A stretch of 7,274 nucleotides of DNA from Clostridiales bacterium (GTDB lineage Bacteria; Bacillota; Clostridia; Christensenellales; Aristaeellaceae), in assembly GCA_012514225.1 (NCBI GenBank), contig JAAZAQ010000040.1, positions 1-7,274 on the forward strand, given 5' to 3'. Below the pieces are notes generated by a model, which saw only the letters and a program-made list of their open reading frames with translations, was not told the origin of the DNA and did no database searches. Each line of letters opens with the position of its first letter. The first letter of the stretch is position 1. Below are positions 1 to 4,871 of this stretch, piece by piece. The translations under genes and the position numbers were made by a program.

Positions 1-933
1 GCAGGCGTTGCCGTGGCTGAGCGGCGTCAGGCTTTCCACCAGGATGCGGCGGACGGCGGGGCCCGAGAACCCCGGCGGCGTCCCGCACAGCGCGCGGCCG
101 GTCACGTTGGGGTCCATGCCGGTGCCGGACAGGTCCTTGCCGAAGCGCCGGACGATGAGCAGGTCGATTTCCGGCAGCAGGATGCCGGGCATGTGCGCCT
201 GCGCCAGGGCGAGCAGCCCCGGCTCCTCCTGAAGGATGCGCTCCGCCGGGATTGCGCGCAGCAGCAGGGTCTTGTCATAGGCGTTTTCCACCACCGCAAC
301 GCCAAAGCCGACCCGTGCGTGTTCGATGACGAAGGCCGCCGCTTCGGGAATCAGGGCGGGGAAGGCCTCAAACCCCCGCCTGTGCAGCGCGGCGCACCCG
401 ACATGGTTCCCCAGGCCTACCGAAAGCATCTTGCACAGCCCGCTCCCGACCGGCCCCCAGAAGTCCGTGTGCGGCTTGACGCGGTTGACGGGCACGATAA
501 GGTCGGCGGCATGGGCCAAGGCGTCGATATGGACCGGTACGCCGGAGGCGGTCCGCCCCAGCGGGACGACATCCATGGAGGAGCGGATTTCCATGTCCAC
601 GCCGCCCGGCGTGACGCCGTAGCCCGCCAGCACCGCCGCCTGGCCTTCGGCTGTCGCGCCCCCGTGGCTACCCATCGCCGGCACGACAAAAGGCAGGGCG
701 CCCCGCTCCCGGATGCGCTCCCCCAGCGCGCGCACCAGCGCCGCCAGCCCGCGGATGCCCCGGCTGCCCACCGCCAGGGCGACCTCCATCCCCGGCTTCA
801 CCCGCACCAGCACGCCGCTGCGGTCCAATTCGGCATGCAGCGCGCCTGCCGCGTCGTCCAGGCAGGTGTCGTCAAACCGCTGCCGGACGCGGTAAAGCCG
901 GGGCATCTCCAAACGTCCGGGCGCCTGCGCCAT
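1..933 (-). CDS. LarA-like / DUF2088-family protein, probable nickel-pincer-dependent isomerase (3' end outside window)
   Basis: I read 311 residues before the left edge cuts the gene. The family is recognised from GSHGG (residues 88-92), NRVKPHTDF (about 150-158), a G-N-H-V-G segment (H177) and RFGKDLSGTGMDPNVTGR (about 263-280), all typical of the LarA-like/DUF2088 superfamily. LarA, the lactate racemase, binds a nickel-pincer nucleotide through a lysine and histidines; K153, H155 and H177 are plausible counterparts, but I could not align them. It may belong to one of the uncharacterised 'nickel pincer cofactor-dependent isomerase' groups (group 22 is my tentative recollection). The substrate is unknown; 2-hydroxyacid racemisation or epimerisation is the family theme. 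Full members are about 420 residues, so roughly a quarter is missing. It follows the methyltransferase gene after a 140-base gap containing a terminator-like hairpin, so it may be only partly co-transcribed. No signal peptide is seen; it is probably cytoplasmic. No Lar cofactor-synthesis genes are visible. Confidence 0.75.
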   Translation of the reverse strand, partial: MAQAPGRLEMPRLYRVRQRFDDTCLDDAAGALHAELDRSGVLVRVKPGMEVALAVGSRGIRGLAALVRALGERIRERGALPFVVPAMGSHGGATAEGQAAVLAGYGVTPGGVDMEIRSSMDVVPLGRTASGVPVHIDALAHAADLIVPVNRVKPHTDFWGPVGSGLCKMLSVGLGNHVGCAALHRRGFEAFPALIPEAAAFVIEHARVGFGVAVVENAYDKTLLLRAIPAERILQEEPGLLALAQAHMPGILLPEIDLLIVRRFGKDLSGTGMDPNVTGRALCGTPPGFSGPAVRRILVESLTPLSHGNAC

Positions 934-940
934 CATCGGG

Positions 941-946
941 CCTCCT
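941..946 (-). promoter_or_regulatory. Shine-Dalgarno AGGAGG deciding the LarA-like start
   Basis: On the minus strand AGGAGG is followed by CCCG and two consecutive ATG codons (936-934 and 933-931). Spacing is 4 bases to the first ATG and 7 to the second. I chose the second, because 7 bases is near the optimum. The alternative adds only one methionine. Confidence 0.7.
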
Positions 947-1021
947 TTCCGGAACTGCCGGGTTTCTCCCGGTTAAAACCGCGGCCTGGAATCCAACCCT
1001 TCATTGAAATCGTTCGCCGCC

Positions 1022-1055
1022 AAACGAGAAAAGCGAAGGGTTTCCCGCTTCGCTT
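1022..1055 (-). terminator. Terminator-like or attenuator hairpin between methyltransferase and LarA-like genes
   Basis: Reading the minus strand, AAGCGAAG (1055-1048) and CTTCGCTT (1038-1031) form a perfect 8-bp stem around a 9-base loop. A T-rich but interrupted tail (TTCTCGTTT, 1030-1022) follows. It starts about 20 bases past the methyltransferase stop codon. The stem is only moderately GC-rich and the T tract is broken, so partial termination (lower expression of the LarA-like gene) is more likely than a complete stop. I found no convincing promoter between this hairpin and the downstream start. Confidence 0.5.
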
Positions 1056-1075
1056 CCCGGCCGGGTGGAACCCGT

Positions 1076-1876
1076 TCAGATTTCGATTTCGCCTTCCCGG
1101 TACTTCTCCAGGTAGTTGATGCAGTATTCGTCCAGGCCCAGCAGCGCCTCGGCGGCGTAGACGAAAGACATCAGCTTCTTGTCCAGGGGGTCGAGGATGG
1201 CGCCGTCCATCCCCGCGGCCATCGCCGCCACCAGCAGGGTCTGGTTGACGAGCTTGCGGGCGGGCAGGCCGAAGGAGACGTTGCTCAGCCCGCAGGCGAT
1301 ATGCGCCTCGGGGTAATTCGTCTTGATTCTGCGGATGGTCTCGATGGCGACCACGCCGTAATGCGAGCCGGTACCCACGGGGCGGATCATGGGATCGAGG
1401 TAGATGTCGTCCAGGGCGAAGCCTTCCTTTGTCAGCTTGCCCACCAGGCTGTCGGCCACGCGCATCCGGTCCTCCACGGTTTCCGGCATGCCCCGGTCGT
1501 CCATGCACAGCCCGATGATGCCGGTGTTGTACCGCTGGGCGAGGGGCAGGATGGCGTTGTAGCGCTCCTTCTCGTCGGTGATGGAGTTGATGATGGGCTT
1601 GGGGTTGCGGTTGGCCTTCAGGCCCGCCTCGATGGCCTTGGGGCTGGGCGAGTCGACGGAGAAGGGGGCCTTCGTGACCTCCTGGATGGTGTTGACCAGC
1701 CAGGCCACCCGCTCCGGCTCGTCGTCGATGAACATGCCGGCGTTGACGTCCACGTAGGTCGCCCCCGCCGCGACCTGCCGGACCGCCAGGTCACGGATGG
1801 CCTCGGCGTCGTAGCTCTCCATTGCCGGGCGGATGGACTTGAGCGTGCTGTTGATTTTTTCCCCGATGATGATCAT
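1076..1876 (-). CDS. Methyltetrahydrofolate:corrinoid methyltransferase, AcsE/MtgA type
   Basis: This 266-residue protein is full length for the family (Moorella AcsE is about 262). It transfers a methyl group between N5-methyltetrahydrofolate and the cobalt of a corrinoid protein. It is a single pterin-binding TIM barrel. Visible landmarks are MIIIGEKIN at the N-terminus, DVNAG (43-47), SVDS (73-76, with D75), INS (96-98, with N97), YLDP (159-162, with D161) and GLSNVS (196-201, with N199). These positions match the folate-binding Asp/Asn residues of AcsE closely. The start is supported by AGGAGGGG shortly upstream of the ATG. It lies 36 bases downstream of etfA and is surely in the same operon. 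In acetogens this family feeds the acetyl-CoA synthase corrinoid protein; in methylotrophic or demethylating systems it accepts methyl groups from a methyl-corrinoid protein. No corrinoid protein or acs gene is in the window, so the direction and partner are open and I assign no symbol. Confidence 0.9.
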   Translation of the reverse strand: MIIIGEKINSTLKSIRPAMESYDAEAIRDLAVRQVAAGATYVDVNAGMFIDDEPERVAWLVNTIQEVTKAPFSVDSPSPKAIEAGLKANRNPKPIINSITDEKERYNAILPLAQRYNTGIIGLCMDDRGMPETVEDRMRVADSLVGKLTKEGFALDDIYLDPMIRPVGTGSHYGVVAIETIRRIKTNYPEAHIACGLSNVSFGLPARKLVNQTLLVAAMAAGMDGAILDPLDKKLMSFVYAAEALLGLDEYCINYLEKYREGEIEI

Positions 1877-1912
1877 GCTGCCCCTCCTGCGAATAATCGG
1901 CCGGACCTTGCG

Positions 1913-2929
1913 TTATACCTTGTCGATTTCCTTGATGATTTCCGGGATGACCTCGAACAGGTCGCCCACGATGGCGATGTCAGCCAGCTGCATCATGGGC
2001 GTGTTGGGGTTCTTGTCAATGGCGATGATGGTGTCGCTGGACTGCATGCCCACCAGGTGCTGGATCTGGCCGGAGATGCCGCAGGCGATGTACACCCGGG
2101 TCTGCACCGTCTGCCCGGTCTGCCCGATCTGGTGGGCGTAGGAAATCCAGCCGGAGTCGATGGCGGCGCGGCTGGCGCCTACGGCCGCGCCCACCTTGTT
2201 GGCGAAGGCGCGCAGCAGGTCGAAGCCCTTGGGCCCTTTCACCCCGCGGCCGCCGGACACGATGATCTGCGCGTGCCCCAGGTTGACCACAGTTTCCTTG
2301 TCCTGGAAGGTTTCCACGATGCGCTTGGTCTTCTTCGCGTCCGTATCCAGCAGCTCCTCGCGGATGACCTCGCCCTTGCGGCCGCTGTCCGGCGCCAGCG
2401 CCTTCATGACGCGGGGGCGCACGGTGGCCAGCTGCGGCCGGTGGCTGGAGCAGCGGATGGTGGCCAGGATGTTGCCGCCGAAGGCCGGGCGGGTCTGCAG
2501 CAGGTCGCCGTTTTCCGGGTCGATGCCCAGCTGGGTGCAGTCCGCCGTGAGGCCGCAGTTGGCCTTGACCGCGACCCGGGGCATCAGCGCGCGCCCCCGC
2601 GCGGTGGCGGCGCCCAGCAGCACGTCGGGCTTGTACTTGCGCATCAGCCGCTCCAGCACGCCGGCCTCCCACTCGTCGGAAAAGCCGGCCAGCCGCGGGT
2701 CGTCCACCAGCAGCACCTTGTCGGCGCCGTAGGCGAACAGGCTGTCAGCCTGCCCGGCCGTGCCCGCGCCCAGCAGCACCGCCCACACTTCGCTTCCCTT
2801 GGCGTCCGCCAGCGCGCGCGAGGCGCCGATGAGCTCGTAGGTCACCGGCTGGACCTGGCCGGAGAGCACCTCCGCCAGCGCCCAGACGTTCCTGTACTCC
2901 GCTTTTTGGCTTGGGTCCGTCAGGATCAT
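1913..2929 (-). CDS. etfA: Electron transfer flavoprotein subunit alpha
   Basis: EtfA pairs with EtfB to form a soluble two-flavin heterodimer that passes electrons between dehydrogenases and other carriers. The protein has 338 residues: an N-terminal adenine-nucleotide-alpha-hydrolase-like domain (about 1-200), then the C-terminal FAD-binding domain. That domain shows SGGRG (225-229), GASRAAIDSGW (251-261), QIGQTGQTVQT (267-277), CGISGQIQH (283-291) and IDKNPNTPMMQLADIAIVGD (304-323), the last being the hallmark EtfA C-terminal signature. There is no N-terminal ferredoxin-like extension of the kind found in some lactate dehydrogenase- or caffeyl-CoA reductase-linked EtfA proteins. The ATG at 2929 is preceded by GGGAGGA and lies 14 bases after the etfB stop. 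The open frame continues upstream, but that extension overlaps etfB in another frame and has no family similarity, so I rejected it. Confidence 0.96.
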   Translation of the reverse strand: MILTDPSQKAEYRNVWALAEVLSGQVQPVTYELIGASRALADAKGSEVWAVLLGAGTAGQADSLFAYGADKVLLVDDPRLAGFSDEWEAGVLERLMRKYKPDVLLGAATARGRALMPRVAVKANCGLTADCTQLGIDPENGDLLQTRPAFGGNILATIRCSSHRPQLATVRPRVMKALAPDSGRKGEVIREELLDTDAKKTKRIVETFQDKETVVNLGHAQIIVSGGRGVKGPKGFDLLRAFANKVGAAVGASRAAIDSGWISYAHQIGQTGQTVQTRVYIACGISGQIQHLVGMQSSDTIIAIDKNPNTPMMQLADIAIVGDLFEVIPEIIKEIDKV

Positions 2930-2943
2930 CCCTTCGTCCTCCC

Positions 2944-3732
2944 TTACAGTATGCCGCGGGTGCGCAGGTCCTTGACCAGTTCCCTGACGCTTTCCGCGGG
3001 GGTGCCCTCGAGCACGCGGGTCACGGTGTTGCGCGGCGGGGGCGGCGCGGTCTTCACCACCCGGGTGGGCGAGCCGTCCAGGCCGATTTTCTCCAGCTCC
3101 GCGCCGATGTCCGCCGGTTTCCACACCGGGATTTCCTCCCGCAGCGCCGCCAGGGAGCCCTTCAGCGTGGGCACCCGGGGGCGGTTGATGTCCTTGAGCA
3201 CGGTGAGCACGGCGGGGAAGTCCACCTCGCACACGTCGTAGCCGTCCTCGTTCATGCGGCGGACGCGGATGCCTGTCTCGCTCGCGTCCTCCACCTTGAG
3301 CACGTAGGTCGCCTGCACCCAGTCCAAGTGCGCCGCGATGCCGGGGCCGACCTGCGCCGTGTCCCCGTCCACCGCCTGCTTGCCGCAGATGACCAGGTCC
3401 ACGCCGCCGATTTTCTCGACGGCCTTGGCCAGCGCGTAGCTGGTCGCCCAGGTGTCCGAGCCGCCGAAGGCCCGGTCCGAGAGCAGGACGGCGCGGTCCG
3501 CGCCCACGGAAATCGCTTCCCGGAGGCTGTGGGCGGCCTTTTCCGGCCCCATGGACAGCACGATGACCTCGCCCCCGAAGCGGTTGCGCAGCTGCACCGC
3601 CTCCTCCACCGCGTAGGTGTCGAAGGGGTTGAGCACGGCCTTCATGCCCTCCCGGATAATCCGTTTGGTTTCCGGGTCGATTTTCGCGTCGCTGGACGCG
3701 GGAACCTGCTTGATGCAAACGACGATTTTCAT
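2944..3732 (-). CDS. etfB: Electron transfer flavoprotein subunit beta
   Basis: The 262-residue protein has the usual EtfB length. It starts MKIVVCIKQVP, as typical EtfB proteins do. NPFD (35-38), GKQAVDGDTAQVGP (117-130) and RPRVPTLKG (184-192) are visible. The D-G-D-T-x-Q-V-G-P form of the nucleotide-binding loop is the version found in anaerobe EtfB proteins, including electron-bifurcating ones. Mitochondrial-type EtfB has a D-D-D-C-N-Q version that binds AMP. This is suggestive, not proof, of a second FAD and bifurcation. The start has GAGGAG just upstream of the ATG. The gene is 36 bases after the MetF-family gene and 14 bases before etfA, so the two subunits should be co-translated. There is no acyl-CoA dehydrogenase next to it, which is the common partner, so MetF is the nearest candidate redox partner. 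Confidence 0.96.
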   Translation of the reverse strand: MKIVVCIKQVPASSDAKIDPETKRIIREGMKAVLNPFDTYAVEEAVQLRNRFGGEVIVLSMGPEKAAHSLREAISVGADRAVLLSDRAFGGSDTWATSYALAKAVEKIGGVDLVICGKQAVDGDTAQVGPGIAAHLDWVQATYVLKVEDASETGIRVRRMNEDGYDVCEVDFPAVLTVLKDINRPRVPTLKGSLAALREEIPVWKPADIGAELEKIGLDGSPTRVVKTAPPPPRNTVTRVLEGTPAESVRELVKDLRTRGIL

Positions 3733-3768
3733 ACGGGTCTCCTCACGTTTTCTGCGGGCCGGCCGCCC

Positions 3769-4569
3769 TTAGGCCCAGGTGTCATGAAGCAGGTGGTACT
3801 GCGTCTTGAACCCCAGCAGGGACAGGTAGACGCCGCAATTCGGATAAAGCCGGTGCAGCGACTTCAGGGTTTCGATGGGGTCGAAAGCCGTGTCCTCCGG
3901 GATTTCGTAGCCGACGGCTTCCGACAGCAGGGAAATCCGCTTGCTCATCCAGGCCTCCACGAAGACCGTCAGGCCCGGGAAGCGCTTCAGCATCTCGTCC
4001 ACGACCGCGTTTTGCTCGATGATGGGCTGGGTGATGACGAAAGTCGCCCCGGCCTTCAGCTTGCGCTCCAGCTTCTCGAACTCGTGCTCCGCCGGCTCGT
4101 AGGGGTTGAAAGCCGCGCCGATCTCGAACACACCGGGGTATTCCCGGTGGATGTACTCGATCAGCTCCACCGCCGTCACGGCTTCGACCACGCCCGCAAA
4201 CCCCAGGTCGTCCGGCTGCAGCTTGGGCAGGCGGTCGGAGCCGTCCCCGCTGACCACCAGCAGGTAGCGGATGCCCATGTCCCGGCAGGCGTCCAGGATT
4301 TCATGCAGGTTTCCCTTTGTGTGGAAGGTGTTCAGGTGAATCATCACCTGCTCCGGGATGACCCGCAGGCCCAGCTCCTGGATGGTTTCATGCCCCTGGA
4401 AGGCCATCAGGCCCATCGCGTTGTCAGTGATGCCCACGACGTAGCCGCTGTCCATCACGCGGTCGTACTTCTGCCGGAACAGCTCCAGGTCTTCCAGCAG
4501 CTTTTCCGTGTCCTGCTTGGGCGGCCCCAGTTCGACCTGGTACAGCTTCTTCCCGATATGTTCCTTCAT
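3769..4569 (-). CDS. metF: Short MetF-family 5,10-methylenetetrahydrofolate reductase
   Basis: MetF is an FAD-containing TIM-barrel enzyme that interconverts 5,10-methylene- and 5-methyltetrahydrofolate. In this 266-residue protein, VELGPP (12-17, with E13) aligns with the catalytic-glutamate strand of E. coli MetF. VVSGDG (105-110, with D109) matches the flavin-contacting Asp loop. AGATFVITQP (173-182, with Q181) matches the folate-binding glutamine strand. MIHLN (76-80) matches the HLT strand. The protein is about 30 residues shorter than E. coli MetF and has no SAM-binding regulatory domain. The ATG at 4569 is preceded by AAGGGA; an upstream in-frame extension runs into the promoter region and was rejected. 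It is the first gene of the leftward operon, before etfBA and the methyltransferase. No MetV zinc-ribbon partner, common in acetogen MetF systems, is adjacent, so electrons may come from EtfAB. A specialised MetF paralog for methyl oxidation is equally possible. Confidence 0.85.
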   Translation of the reverse strand: MKEHIGKKLYQVELGPPKQDTEKLLEDLELFRQKYDRVMDSGYVVGITDNAMGLMAFQGHETIQELGLRVIPEQVMIHLNTFHTKGNLHEILDACRDMGIRYLLVVSGDGSDRLPKLQPDDLGFAGVVEAVTAVELIEYIHREYPGVFEIGAAFNPYEPAEHEFEKLERKLKAGATFVITQPIIEQNAVVDEMLKRFPGLTVFVEAWMSKRISLLSEAVGYEIPEDTAFDPIETLKSLHRLYPNCGVYLSLLGFKTQYHLLHDTWA

Positions 4570-4629
4570 GCCCGTTTCCCTTCTATGGTCTTTACCCGCG
4601 GCCTCCGCGAAAAAAGCCCGACGGTGGGG

Positions 4630-4658
4630 ATTATAGGATACCGGGGCGCGGCTTGCAA
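4630..4658 (-). promoter_or_regulatory. Sigma70-type promoter of the metF-etfBA operon
   Basis: On the minus strand a perfect TATAAT -10 box lies at 4635-4630. TTGCAA (4658-4653, four of six matches to TTGACA) lies 17 bases upstream as the -35 box. Transcription should start near 4622-4625, giving a leader of about 55 bases. The leader contains a run of six T and a small CGCGG/CCGCG hairpin but no stem strong enough to be an attenuator. Confidence 0.75.
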
Positions 4659-4727
4659 CCCAAATCGCGCTTTCCGTCTGAAAATATGAGGGCGCCAGCC
4701 GTGGATTCCCCGTCCCCCGCCCCGGTG

Positions 4728-4757
4728 TTGGCATTTGGGCGGCGGAGGGGCTATAAT
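4728..4757 (+). promoter_or_regulatory. Sigma70-type promoter of the transketolase gene
   Basis: TTGGCA (4728-4733, five of six matches to TTGACA) and an exact TATAAT (4752-4757) are separated by 18 bases. Transcription should begin near 4764, about 100 bases upstream of the transketolase start. The promoter faces away from the metF promoter; the two -35 boxes are about 70 bases apart, leaving room for a shared regulator. I see no obvious palindromic operator there. Confidence 0.8.
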
Positions 4758-4766
4758 GGGCAAAGC

Positions 4767-4871
4767 ATGCGGGCACCGGCTTCGCCCCGCGAAAGAAACG
4801 CCGTTTGTTCCTTTCGCCCGGGATTGGCAGGTCCGGCGCCCCGGAACACCCCAAAGGAGATGAATCGATGA
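4767..4871 (+). CDS. Possible 34-residue upstream ORF overlapping the transketolase start
   Basis: An ATG at 4767 opens a 34-codon frame that ends in TGA at 4869-4871. It overlaps the transketolase ATG by four bases (ATGA), the classic layout for translational coupling. The predicted transcript would start only a few bases before this ATG and no Shine-Dalgarno precedes it, so it would have to be translated as a nearly leaderless message. The peptide is rich in Arg, Pro and Ala, with no run of a single amino acid that would suggest attenuation. In GC-rich DNA such a frame can arise by chance. Confidence 0.2.
   Translation: MRAPASPRERNAVCSFRPGLAGPAPRNTPKEMNR
4789..4817 (+). other. Hairpin in the transketolase 5' leader
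   Basis: GCGAAAGAAACG (4789-4800) can pair with TGTTCCTTTCGC (4806-4817) over 12 positions, with one A/C mismatch and one G-U pair around a 5-base loop. A second, GC-rich stem (about 4769-4773 with 4785-4790) overlaps its 5' edge, so the two may compete. No T tract follows, so it is not a terminator. It may stabilise the mRNA; a regulatory role is speculative. Confidence 0.35.

Noticed and set aside
13..1119. Plus-strand open frame of 368 codons at the left end
   Set aside because: Opposite strand carries the LarA-like gene with a strong ribosome-binding site and family motifs. The plus frame also runs through the intergenic hairpin.
1004..3241. Very long plus-strand open frame (745 codons) opposite the methyltransferase, etfA and etfB
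   Set aside because: It is antisense to genes with clear family motifs. Its translation is low-complexity (His, Gly, Asp, Val, Arg rich), typical of the mirror frame in GC-rich DNA.
1913..3718. A single 601-residue protein formed by extending etfA upstream
   Set aside because: The upstream half is etfB read in another frame. The real etfA start at 2929 has its own Shine-Dalgarno and gives a normal EtfA length.
2911..4689. Plus-strand open frame of 592 codons opposite etfB and metF
   Set aside because: Same mirror-frame effect: no recognisable domain and it covers well-supported genes and the metF promoter.
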